Assembly (NCBI GenBank): GCA_026874595.1
Contig: CM049310.1
Span: forward strand, 64,930,056 to 64,994,055
DNA length: 64,000 nucleotides
Source of the DNA: Sipunculus nudus
Lineage: Eukaryota > Annelida > Sipuncula > Golfingiida > Sipunculidae
Direction of reading: 5' to 3'
Below are positions 47,743-58,626 of the stretch, piece after piece; position 1 is the stretch's first letter, and each line of letters starts with the position of its first letter. The notes under the pieces are model-generated. The model was not told where the DNA came from and ran no database searches. It saw nothing but the letters and a program-made list of their open reading frames with translations. Position numbers and translations under genes: made by a program.

Positions 47743-47777
47743 ACTAGACGACCTGAGGTCGAACGCTTGCCGGAAGT
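47743..47777 (-). mobile_element. Family-3 tail at the start of the duplicated segment
   Basis: CGACC-TGA-GGTCG hairpin followed by AACGCTTGCCGGAA. The same motif is at 58639 in the second copy. The head expected just upstream is missing; the joint is inside CAGACAAACAGAC, suggesting recombination in the microsatellite. Confidence 0.6.
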
Positions 47778-47925
47778 GACCGGAAATAAGACAGCGAAAT
47801 AGATGGACAGTTACTAGGCAGACAGACAGGGAACATTTGGATCTGATCAAATGAAAAACCTCTATCATGGGGAAAACAGTAGCACATATGAATAAGGTCT
47901 TGCTGATTTTCAAAAGTCAAAGAGG

Positions 47926-47977
47926 AGTAGACAGAGAGACAGACAGAGAGACAGACAGAAAGACAGACGGATAGAGA
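47926..47977. repeat. (ACAGACAGAGAG)n microsatellite
   Basis: Imperfect CAGA/GAGA tract, a few units longer than its counterpart at 58822-58869. Confidence 0.85.
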
Positions 47978-50050
47978 GACATTAATAGTGTTGTTATTAG
48001 TAGCCATCCTATACAGGATAATCCAATTTTGGACAGAAATAAAAATAAAGGAAGTCCAACTGAATCCTTGGCATTTCTTCTATTCTTGAGTGCTGGAAAT
48101 AAGAAAAGCACTGAAAATGAAACTTGAAGAGTTGAACGTCCAGAATGCCGAAATGCAAGCGAAGCCGCGTTCGTGTTAGACAGAGACCCGACCTCTGGGT
48201 AAGGGAGACGTGACCTTTCATTCCTGGACAAATAGGTCGGCCTGAGGACATCTTCAAGTCTGATGATGGCTTAAATTAGGGCTGTCCTTGAAGAAAAAAG
48301 GCAGTCGGTCAGCCTGCGTCCGGGAATTATAAAATTCCAAGAAGTCCTGCCCATCACGGATTAACTGTAATGTCCCCTTGGTGTAGGTTATCTGTAATGT
48401 GAAATTTAATATATTTTAAAAATTGGAATCTTTGGTTAAAAAAGGAGAGACTTTTAAGGAGTCTGAAGTGGTAAGTAATAAGATAAAAAAATTTGAGGCC
48501 CTAGTTCCGTGGTGGTATAGGACTTCATATATAAAAATATATTCTGGCATGAGAGAGGGGTGCTGTCAAATTTTTTGGCGCCTGCCGCACGTTTGTGAAT
48601 AAAACGGTACACTTGACACGGGCGCGATGGAAATTTAAGAGGAAAGGTAGTAATCCCAAGCCGTAGTTGAGTTGTTTTGACCCCAGAGTTTGCAGTCCTA
48701 GCTGAAATAGGCATGGGACGGGCTCTTTTTAAAACCCGGAACGCCAGAAGAGGCTGGAGATTGAATGAAGGATTGGGCCATTTTTTTATCCGAAAAACCT
48801 GGGAATTGACAATTAAAAAAAATGACAGGGACCTTCTTAGCCCGTTCCAGCTCAGGGAACGGTCATTAGAATATTGTCGGGAATCCATATTATCCTACCT
48901 GTGGGCTGGGACGGTCCAGAAAACCGCAATTATCGAGTATCCATAAAATTGTATGTCAATTTTTGTCATTAATAAATACATATACATCTATAACGCGGAC
49001 AGCTGGAGAATTCGCGGAGAATTCATCATGATGATATTATTAAATGTGAGCAAAGGTACAATTTATGTTTTGTATCATATTTCCTTAAGAACCTGTAAAT
49101 TTGATATCCTGCATGGTTTTGTTACGGTTTGCACAGTAAACTGTTGAAAAAATATATAGTGTTTAGCGTTTTCGTCTGATGTAAGATCGGTAGTCAATGT
49201 TAGCTGGTGATCCAGATTGGTGTTAGTGGCAGTCCCACATTGTTTGCGCTGGTTATTATTTCGGTAATTTAACAGTGAATAAATGTCTTTAGAGTAATAT
49301 AGTGGTAGATTTTAAATGATTTTAACGTGTAATTAAAAGTATCATTGCATATAAAATCTCTCCGTGAATTGTCCGGGAATTCCCCGCGTTTACATATAAA
49401 CGCATTTACCAGCCGTATGAAAGTTTTTGTCCGCTTTCATAATGTTTGCCGTGCCCCGGACACAAATTTAAGACGAGATGGACTAAACCCCGCCCCTGTA
49501 GGATTGTTTGGACTCTGAAGAAACGAACCCTCGCAGGAAATGCGGTGGGACGGGCTCTTTCTTATTCGATGAACGCTCGAAAAGAGTGGTGAATGATTGA
49601 AAAAATAGGGTCATTTTCACTGTCATCTTGAATAACGGAATAAATATTTTTTTAAAAATTCATAGAGACTTGGTCATCCAATAACAGCAGAAAAAAATGT
49701 TCTTTCAAATGTTGTGTGGTGTCCATTGTACCCTCGCCCACCGCCTGGATCCAAAGAGAAGCCTGGATTTTACTGCAAAAAAAAACACAAACACCCCCCC
49801 CCCCAAAAAAAAAAAAAAACAAAAACAAAAAAACTTTTATTCATTTTATTTTTATTTTTTATTACTGGATGTAATTGAATATCATGGTTTATTTATAAAA
49901 AATAAGATGCAATTCATTGGATGAAAAGAGATTTTATTAAATATATTGATACAGTTTATAACAGTTTGATATTTGATTTTTTTTAATTTATAGACAGACA
50001 ATTTGTTACCTCAAATCTGTACTCATGGTCCAACATGCATGTATTTGGTG
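47978..50050. other. Low-copy 2 kb segment without a recognised gene
   Basis: Comparatively GC-rich up to about 49600 and present again at about 58870-60950. Two related blocks, GGGACGGGCTCTTT... followed about 25-30 bases later by 'AAGAG..TGG.GA.TGA', sit at about 48716 and 49550, suggesting an old 840 bp duplication. The longest frames (48454-48888, minus, 144 codons; 48677-48946, plus, 89 codons) overlap on opposite strands, show no known domain, and are preserved only because the whole segment was copied. At 49786-49830 there are C, A and CAAAAA runs. Confidence 0.45.
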
Positions 50051-50059
50051 TTCTTAGAC

Positions 50060-51790
50060 CCATTTTAGGGTGTATATCCATGATAACAAGATAATATTAC
50101 CTTGTTCCCACCAGCAAACATTTCAAGCCCCCAGAAAGCTGATTTCAGCTGAGGACAGTATATGGCTTATTATACACAGGCAAATAGTGTTTTGGACCAC
50201 CTCATCTCTACCAGACTCATCACACACACCTGGTTTGGCTATCATTGCAATCCATTTACACCCACTGGCTGGAATCTCAAAGCATTTGGTTCAAATCCCT
50301 CAGAAAAAAAATTAGGGCCAGTTTGAATTTCCAAATCTGGACACAGTGGACATAGTGATATACAGAAAAAATCCATTTTTCCCCTCAAATCTGTACTGAT
50401 GGTCCCACAAACCTGGTTTTGGTGTCATTAGGCCCAGTTTAGTGTGTATATACAGGGAAACAAGATAATATTACCCTGTTCCCACAAACAAAAATTTCAT
50501 GCCCCCAGAAACCTGATTTCAGGCCAGTTTATGCTTATACACAGTCAAATAGGTTCTGGCCCCCCTCATCCCCACAAAACTCAACACACACTCCTGGTTT
50601 GGGTATCATTGCAATCCATTTACACCCACTGGCTGGCATCACCAAGCATTTGGCTCAACTCCCTCAGAAAAAAAATTAGGGCCAGTTTGAATTTCCAAAT
50701 CTGGACACAGTGAACATAGTGATATACAGAGAAAATCCATTTTCCCCCCTCAAATCTGTACTGATGGTCCCACAAACCTGGTTTTGGTGTCATTAGGCCC
50801 AGTTTAGGGTGTATATACAGGTAAACAAGATTATATTACCCTGTTCCCACATACAAAAATTTCATGCCCCCAGAAACCTGATTTCAGGCCAGTTTATGCT
50901 TATACACAGTCAAATAGGTTCTGGCCCCCTTCATATCCACAAAACTCAACACACACTCCTGGTTTGGGTATCATTGCAATCCATTTACACCCACTGGCTG
51001 GCATCACCAAGCATTTGGCTCAACTCCCTCAGAAAAAAAAATTAGGGCCAGTTTGAATTCCCAAATCTGGACACAGTGGACATAGTGATATACAGAAAAA
51101 ATCCATTTTTCCCCTCAAATCTGTACTGATGGTCCCACAAACCTGGTTTTGGTGTCATTAGGCCCAGTTTAGTGTGTATATACAGGGAAACAAGATAATA
51201 TTACCCTGTTCCCACAAACAAAAATTTCATGCCCCCAGAAACCTGATTTCAGGCCAGTTTATGCTTATACACAGTCAGATAGGTTCTGGCCCCCCTCATC
51301 TCCACAAAACTCAACACACACACCTGGTTTGGTATCATTGCAATCCATTTACACCCACTGGCTGGTATCTCAAAGCATTTGGCTCAACTCCATCAGAAAA
51401 AAAATTAGGACCAGTTTGAATTTCCAAATCTGGACACAGTGAACATAGTGATATACAGATAAAATCCATTTTCCCCCCTCAAATCTGTACTGATGGTCCC
51501 ACAAACCTGGTTTTGGTGTCATTAGGCCCAGTTTAGGGTGTATATACAGGGAAACAAGAAAATATTACCCTGTTCCCACAAACAAAAATTTCATTCCCCC
51601 AGAAACCTGATTTCAGGCCAGTTTATGCTTATACACAGTCAAATAGGTTCTGGCCCCCTTCATCTCCACCAGACTCTTCACAAACACCTGGCTTGGGTTT
51701 CATTGCAATCCATTCACACCCACTGGCTGGCATCTCCAAGCATATAGCTCAACTTCTTCAGAATAAAATATAGACCACTTTAAAGTTTAT
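50060..51790 (+). repeat. 365 bp tandem array, five monomers
   Basis: Monomers begin near 50064, 50437, 50803, 51168 and 51532; the first and last are more diverged. Blocks include 'CAAATCTGTACTGATGGTCC', 'GTGTCATTAGGCCCAGTTTA', 'GATTTCAGGCCAGTTTATGC' and 'CATTTACACCCACTGGCTGG'. Each holds an open frame of 69-89 codons, but the frames follow the monomer, end at different points and show no domain. A second copy lies at 60957-62690. Confidence 0.85.
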
Positions 51791-52235
51791 CAAATCTGGT
51801 CATAGTGGTTTATGCAGAAATCAATTGTTCTGATCTCAAATCTGAAATAGTGGTCATAGAACATTGGTTGGTTCTTGTATGATTTTATTCAATTTACAAT
51901 CAATTTGCAGGAAAACCTGGCATTTTAATTTACTTCAATACACCAACAATAAACAATCTAAGGACAAGTGAACAGGCTACCATACATATCTTAGGGAAAG
52001 GAAAACAGCAAAGGTTGTTTACATTGAGGACACATGGCAACCAGGTGGTTGGCGCTGGTCTGTGAAGCTTACGAAGCAGCAATCAAAGGAAGACGATAAC
52101 AACACAATAGAAGTCTTCTTCATGGGCCATCGCACACCCATAGAACACGGCTCAAACTGTCAAGTGTAATGCCCCTGCCGACATTTACTATCACATACTG
52201 CCGCCACTTATGGTCACGGCAATAGGATGTACTTT
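51791..52235. other. Spacer between the 365 bp array and the 150 bp satellite
   Basis: No gene or family repeat is recognised. A GC-richer stretch at 52035-52210 (AAGCTTACGAAGCAGCAATC, CCCCTGCCGACATTTAC) has no readable domain. It is duplicated at about 62690-63130. Confidence 0.4.
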
Positions 52236-53100
52236 TTTATTTGAAGAAAAAACGATCCCAGATTTGACGAAACTTACAATATAAACACATAATGTGACCG
52301 AGAGTGTTAGACGCTATCGAATGCTGAAAACTAAAGGTCTTCAGCATTAAAATAACAGAATTATAGGCGTATCTTTGAATGGTCCCATGTTCTCGTTTGA
52401 CAAGAAATGATGCGAGATATGACGAGATATTCAATTTTGTCACTTCAAACTAGTCAAGTGAATCTTGAACAATAGAAAAATAAAATCTCTGGCATTCAAA
52501 TGACAGAGATATAGACATTTGTTCGAATTCTCGAATATTCTCGTTTGGCGGGAGATGGTACGAGATGTGGCGAGATATAAGTTATTATCTTGTTAAGCTC
52601 CCAAAACGCAACAAAATGCTGAAAACTGCTCCTCTTTAGCCGAAAAGGTGACCAAGTTATATGCATTTCTGTGAAATCTCGTAATTTCTCGTTTGACGGA
52701 AAACAGAGCGAGATCCTACGAGACTTGCAATTAACTGCATTAGTGGCAAGGGAATGCTACCTCATGCAGAAAACTAGACACTTGTAGTATAAATATTAAC
52801 AGAGATAGAAGCAAAAAACTTATTATTTTCAGATTGCCAAGTTTTACCCCAAAACTTGCTTACCATGGTAACAGCAGCGCAAAGCTACATGTACGCAGGA
52901 ATAAGCCGACGATCCTAGTTTCAGATAAGACAGTAAACATTGTGCCACGTTTAATATTTTTTTTGGTATTGCAGAAAAATGGTAAGTTGCAGTGTTTCCA
53001 GTACCACGCCCCCTGGTGGCTAATTTCAAAAAATGAAAAAACAAGTTCGAGATAATACAGAAAAACAGAAAATATGTCACTTTTTGAACCTTAGCTGTAA
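52236..53100 (-). repeat. 150 bp satellite and family-3 body modules
   Basis: CTCGTTTGACAAG, CTCGTTTGGCGGGAGA and CTCGTTTGACGG hairpin blocks near 52393, 52544 and 52688, then an X-box-like palindrome (52859-52872) and the CTCF-like block ACCACGCCCCCTGGTGGCTA (53003-53022). The order is the same as at 43010-43500. Second copy at 63133-63980. Confidence 0.65.
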
Positions 53101-53602
53101 AACTGCCACCTCTAAATCGTTTTTAATGAAATCTCGAAAAGTCTCATTTGACGACACATGGCACGAGATTTTGCGAGACTTACATTAATTTCGCATAGAG
53201 CATATTAAATGCTACGCATTGCAAAAAACTAGGCCTCTCTAACTTAAAAAATGAGAAATTTGGAGGGAAATTTTCGAATTTTCTGATTTTCCCCCCCAAA
53301 ATACGTTACCATGGTAACCATTGACCGGAAAAATTTGCCAGCACTTGGAAAGCTAACATAGTGAGGAATAAAATGAGCTACAGATTATGCGGCTATGATT
53401 ATTATTGACAAAGATATGAAGAAAATAAAGAATTTAGGTTTTTTGGTGACCCTGACCTTGACCTTTGACCGATCATGACCAAAAACAATAGGCTCCGAGG
53501 AGAACAGATCTTCCAGTTTATGTATAAGTTTCAGAGCGATTGCTTAAAAACTGTGGCCTCTAGCGCGTGTACATACAGACAAACAGACAGACAAACAAAC
53601 AA
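53101..53602 (-). repeat. Family-3 body with X-box palindrome, AGGTCA cluster and (CAGA)n
   Basis: GTTACCATGGTAAC (53305-53318) is a perfect inverted repeat. 'GACCCTGACCTTGACCTTTG' (53447) and ACCAAAAACAATAGGCTCCG precede a CAAACAGACAGACAAACAAAC tract that runs into the next tail. No gene is seen. Confidence 0.6.
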
Positions 53603-56338
53603 ACTAGACGACCATAGGTCGAGAGCTTGCCGGACTTAAATGACAGACAAATGGAGAAACAGGACAAACTGACGGTTTTCTATCAATTGAATGACTTTTA
53701 AAGCGATTGCTGGAACGTTTGGCCTGTTGAACGACATATATCACACAAAAGAACATGAAATCAGACATAGCTCAAAACAGACAAATATACTGACACACCT
53801 GAGAAAACAGACTACAAGTGAAGGTAGAGTTTATAATGTCGGAGATATGGCCAAAAAATGATATGGTGTGGAGGCTCTACCGCAGCATCCCCTAGCGGCC
53901 ATATCCCAAAAATTAAAAAATTTCTTTTGAGATATTATTGTAAGAAATGTTCCAAAATGTATATATTATTGTAAGAGATGTTCCAATTCCAAAAGGATTC
54001 CTTCAAAACTGTGGCCTGAAGATTGCTAACTGTAAGACGCAAGATCCAGCAATCAGGCGAAAATGAGGATCACTGACAAACAAACAGACATACTGAAAAA
54101 CTGTGGCCTGAAGATTGCTAACTGTAAGACGCAAGATCCAGCAAGCAGGTGAAATAGAGGATCACTGACAAACAGACAGACATACTGAAAAAGTGACACA
54201 AGAATAAGACCAGATGACTAACTCAGATTATGGAGAAGATTCAAAGGAAGACAATAAGTCATAGTGTTTGTAATTGAAGTTTATAGTTTTGTAGATATGG
54301 CAAAGAAATATATATAGGGGAGAGGCGAGTGCAACGCCCCCTATTGGCAATATCCAGAAAATGAATAATCTGTTTCGAGATATTTCTGTAAGATGTAAGA
54401 TGTAATAGTTTAACAAGTGACCCATGGGTCATGACGCTCAGCTGCCAAGCATGACCTGCCACATCATGGGCTGAGATTCACAACTTCCAGTCACATTTTG
54501 AAGAACCAATTTGCCAATATTTTGAAATTTTCTACGACAACAGAAATATACATCACCTATGTCTGGTTAAAACACAGTGACTTGATGGTCTTAGGACAAA
54601 TGAATGATTGTTAAGCTATCGGTAACTATTCCCATAGCTTGCTTGATACCTGTCAGTCTCAAAAGAAACAACAAAAAGGGCAAATATAAGATCAAAATAT
54701 ATAGCAAAAATCAAGGAAATCCATGCAAGAATTATTGAGAAACGGGTGCTTATAAATATGAAGTTTGAACCAAATTGAGTGATGCATAGATATGGCATAT
54801 GTGAAAGACTGAAGGTTTGGGTTGAACAGTTTCACTTGCAAAATGTTCACAACCATTTAGAATAATTAAGTAATGTGACCTTGACCTTTGACCTTTTGAA
54901 CTCGACATCGATAGGCTTCTTCCCCTATTGGTAGGTCAGCCATATATGACAAATGGAAGGTATAGATTGAAAAGTTTCCTGAAAATGACTCCACACAAAA
55001 AGTGGGTGCAGTGAACTTCACCTTTGACCTCAAATTCAACAGGTCTGTTCCCCTGTTGGCAGAGAAGCGATATCAGTGCTGGGAAGTTTGGAATGAAATG
55101 TCTAGCTTGAAATGTTTTCACAACCTTTTAAAAAAATTGGATCCTGTGACCCTGATCTTTGATCTTGTGACCTAAAAATCTATAGGATTCTTCTCCCTCT
55201 TAGAAGGTGAAATATATGTAAAAATTCAAAGAATTGGGATGAAAGATTTGGCTTAAAATGCATCCACAGGCATTAAATAAAGGGACTCCTGTGACCTTGA
55301 CCTTTGACCTGTTGACTTCAAAATAATTATGGTTCTTCCCCTGTTGGTAGATGAGCTGTATGTGAAAGATGGAAGTTTTTGGATGAAAATTTTAGCTAAA
55401 AGAATTATTTCTGGGGGGTGCATACACCCTGTAACTTCGAGAATATAGGTCAGTGACCTAATTTCAGGTTTGCAAGGAGATCATTTTAGAACCTCTAAGA
55501 CTACATAGGGTTCATGACCCTAGCCCGTACAGTTACGATTTGTGCCCTGCTAACAGACGGACGGCCGGTCAGCAGGATGGACAGATGGAAGGACGACGGA
55601 CAAAGACCCATCGCTGTAGCCCAGCATGACTGAAAGTCAGCTGAGCTAAAAATGATCCTTTCAAAACGGTGGCCTGTAGAATGCTATCAGTGAGACTCAA
55701 GAACCAAAAAGCCGGCGAATTTGAGGACAACTGACAAACAAACAGACAAACTTACAAAGGGACACAAGATGGAGACAAGATGACTTAATCAGGTTATGGA
55801 GAAGACTCAGAGGAAGAAAATAAGCTATAGTTTATGTAATTGAGGCTTATAATTTTGGAGATATGGCCAAATAATGATATACTGGATATGTTCGACTGCA
55901 GCGCCCTCTAGTGGACATATCCTGAAGACGACAAATGCGTTTCGTGATATTAGTGTATGACATAAGATGTAATAGTTTCAAAAGGATTCGTCCACATATC
56001 TGACTTGTTGATTGCTATATCTAAAGTGCAAAAACTAGCAAGCAGGCGAATATGAGGATAAATGACAAACAGACAGACATACTGACAAAGTGACACTAGA
56101 TGGACACCAGGTGACTTGACAATGTTTTGAAGAAGACCAAGAGAAAGAAAATAAGCTAAAGTTTGTGTAATATAGGTTTACTCTTACGGAAATATGTTCA
56201 AAAACTGATTTTTTTGGAAGGGTCAAGTGCAGCGCCCCCTAGCGGCCATTTTTGAGATATTAGTATAATACATAAGATGAAGGAACAAACATACACGGGT
56301 GACCAACATGCTTTCGAAAATCGAAGATTTCCGGCAAG
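53603..56338 (-). mobile_element. Family-3 element carrying a nested type-1 element
   Basis: The tail at 53603-53634 (CGACC-ATA-GGTCG hairpin, GAGAGCTTGCCGGA) pairs with a degenerate head near 56310-56338 (GCTTTCGAAAATCGAAG, CTTCCGGCAAG-like). It contains 331 bp monomers, including a short local duplication of GAAAAACTGTGGCCTGAAGA at about 54006 and 54096. It is interrupted by 54412-55647. CTCF-like blocks lie at 53881, 54331, 55898 and 56229. Confidence 0.55.
54412..55647 (-). mobile_element. Minus-strand type-1-ended element with AGGTCA monomers
   Basis: The left end is AACAAGTGACCCATGGGTCA followed by TGACGCTCAGCTG, the inverted type-1 tail. The right end is GACTGAAAGTCAGCTGAGCT, the inverted head, preceded by a GGACGACGGACAAAGACCC tract. 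The 1236 bp interior is not the 337 bp monomer. It has ~140 bp units with GTGACCTTGACCTTTGACCT near 54877, 55019, 55152 and 55291, the inverted form of the half-units at 2150-3110. Flanks GATGTAATAGTTT and AAAAATGATCC correspond to the family-3 monomer GATGTAATAGTTTCAAAAGG, placing the insertion in an A/T run. Confidence 0.75.
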
Positions 56339-56486
56339 TAATACAAGTAATAAAGTCCGGACTGTGCCTCCAACATGTATGATAATAGATAGGGCCCGGA
56401 AAGGCCGACACGCAACGCTGCACACGCCGCCTGCCCACCGTAAGGACCCTGTCGCCACTTGCGGCAATTGCACGTGTCTTCGTGGT

Positions 56487-57348
56487 ATGTATCAGTTTCA
56501 AAAGGATGCCTGCATATCTGTGGCCTATAGGGCATGTCACCGTGAAATCGCGAAATCTCATTCGACGAGAAACGGTGCGAGATTTTGCAAGATTTTTGGT
56601 TGGATCACCGAGAACTCACCAAGGGCTACAAGATGCAAAAATTTTGACCTCTCTAGCATAAAAACTGACAGAGTTAGAAGCTGAAAACTGCATATTTTCA
56701 AAATTCAAAGGTTTTACCCCAAAAATAGAGAAATCTGGCAATAGCGCACTTTGGCACCTATGCGCAAAAATAAGCCCATGGACCCTAGTTTAAGGTGCTG
56801 TGATGGAAATGGCCCAATGTTTAATAGTTCTGGAGGTATAGCACCAAAACAAATTTTCATGTTTTTTCATCTGCAACGCCCCCTGGCGGCCATTTCCAAA
56901 ATCTGAAAAACCCGTTTCGAGATATTCTTATGTTACATAAAATATCTCAGAATCAGTAAAATTGCTGCAAATTTGAAAAATATCACGAAATTCCATGATT
57001 TCTCCCCAAAATAGCGTAACCATGGTAACAGCGAAATGAGGCAATTTTGCAGTGTTGGAAGTGGCCATGCAGTGGCAAATAAAACGGGCTACAGATTAGG
57101 TGCCTACGGCTATTTTTGACGAAGGTATGAAGAAAAAACCGTTTTTGAGCTTTTTGGTGACCCTGACCTTGACCCTTGACCGATCATGACCAAAAACAAT
57201 AGGCTCCGAGAAGAACCGATTATACACTCTATCTATAAGTATCAGGACGATTGGTGCAAAATTGTGGCCTGTAGAGCGGGGACATACAAACAAACAAACA
57301 AACGGAACTGATCAACATACTTGTCGAAATCTCTGATTCCGGCAAGCA
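56487..57348. repeat. 860 bp direct repeat, first copy
   Basis: Nearly identical to 57761-58622 (offset 1274), from ATGTATCAGTTTCAAAAGGA to the head hairpin ending ATTCCGGCAAGCAA. It carries a CTCF-like site, GTAACCATGGTAAC (57016-57029) and a GACCCTGACCTTGACCCTTG block. No gene. Confidence 0.8.
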
Positions 57349-57760
57349 ATAAACTATAACGCGACAGAAATGGCAAACCGGCCCGCAAAGAGTGCCTGTG
57401 GTAACTTATTTTATACGGCGAACGCTATAATTTTTGCAGTCACGGGAAAGCGTGTCTGTCTTTCATACTAAAACGCGTGCATGCATGCGTGATGGCATAT
57501 GTATTTGTGCATGCGGGTTTTAATTTTTACAAAGTTGCTAAAATTTGCGGGGACCGTGTATGATTAAACAAAAGAGGTCATGGGCAGAAAGGCCATGAAA
57601 CGCCAATTCATATGGTGTACAGTTTATGTACCTAAAATGTGTAGTTTTGGAGATATGGTTAAACAATTATAGTAGGTACGGGGTTGCAGTGCAGCGCCCC
57701 CTAGCGGTAATTTTCCAAAAACTGAACAATTGCTTTCGAGATATTAGTGTATGACGTAAC
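57349..57760. other. Spacer between the 860 bp repeats
   Basis: About 250 bp of non-repeat sequence (CAAACCGGCCCGCAAAGAGT to CATGAAACGCC), then part of a family-3 monomer with a CTCF-like block at 57691-57710. No gene is seen. Confidence 0.5.
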
Positions 57761-58622
57761 ATGTATCAGTTTCAAAAGGATGCCTGCATATCTGTGGCCT
57801 ATAGGGCATGTCACCGTGAAATCGCGAAATCTCATTCGACGAGAAACGGTGCGAGATTTTGCAAGATTTTTGGTTGGATCACCGAGAACTCACCAAGGGC
57901 TACAAGATGCAAAAATTTTGACCTCTCTAGCATAAAAACTGACAGAGTTAGAAGCTGAAAACTGCATATTTTCAAAATTCAAAGGTTTTACCCCAAAAAT
58001 AGAGAAATCTGGCAATAGCGCACTTTGGCACCTATGCGCAAAAATAAGCCCATGGACCCTAGTTTAAGGTGCTGTGATGGAAATGGCCCAATGTTTAATA
58101 GTTCTGGAGGTATAGCACCAAAACAAATTTTCATGTTTTTTCATCTGCAACGCCCCCTGGCGGCCATTTCCAAAATCTGAAAAACCCGTTTCGAGATATT
58201 CTTATGTTACATAAAATATTTCAGAATCAGTAAAATTGCTGCAAATTTGAAAAATATCACGAAATTCCATGATTTCTCCCCAAAATAGCGTAACCATGGT
58301 AACAGCGAAATGAGGCAATTTTGCAGTGTTGGAAGTGGCCATGCAGTGGCAAATAAAACGGGCTACAGATTAGGTGCCTACGGCTATTTTTGACGAAGGT
58401 ATGAAGAAAAAACCGTTTTTGAGCTTTTTGGTGACCCTGACCTTGACCCTTGACCGATCATGACCAAAAACAATAGGCTCCGAGAAGAACCGATTATACA
58501 CTCTATCTATAAGTATCAGGACGATTGGTGCAAAATTGTGGCCTGTAGAGCGGGGACATACAGACAAACAAACAAACGGAACTGATCAACATACTTGTCG
58601 AAATCTCTGATTCCGGCAAGCA
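57761..58622. repeat. 860 bp direct repeat, second copy
   Basis: Second copy of 56487-57348, ending in a family-3 head hairpin (58593-58621) that sits directly before the second copy of the 10.9 kb duplication. Confidence 0.8.
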
Positions 58623-58626
58623 ACAA

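Larger units (their letters stand above)
55898..58166 (-). promoter_or_regulatory. Five CTCF-like motifs in family-3 modules (third cluster)
   Basis: Sites 55898-55917 (minus strand TGTCCACTAGAGGGCGCTGC), 56229-56248 (TGGCCGCTAGGGGGCGCTGC), 56873-56892, 57691-57710 and 58147-58166. The site at 56873 and its duplicate at 58147 read TGGCCGCCAGGGGGCGTTGC. All share one orientation with the clusters at 37 and 44 kb. Confidence 0.4.
47731..58626. repeat. 10.9 kb segment, first copy of a large tandem duplication
   Basis: From 'ACAGACAAACAGACTAGACG' onward the sequence is nearly identical to 58627 onward (offset about 10.89 kb), compared to at least 53100, where the second copy reaches the window edge. 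Differences are a few bases and homopolymer lengths (for example the C and A runs at 49793-49820 against 60687-60715). It holds 1.9 kb of low-copy sequence, a 365 bp array, 150 bp satellites and family-3 elements. Confidence 0.8.

Noticed and set aside
47380-47913. 177-codon minus-strand frame
   Set aside because: It spans a family-3 body, a tail hairpin and a microsatellite; its repetitive parts occur in other frames elsewhere. Not a gene.
48454-48888. 144-codon minus-strand frame, also at 59346-59780
   Set aside because: Preserved only because the 10.9 kb segment is duplicated; an open frame lies opposite on the plus strand, and no domain was recognised.
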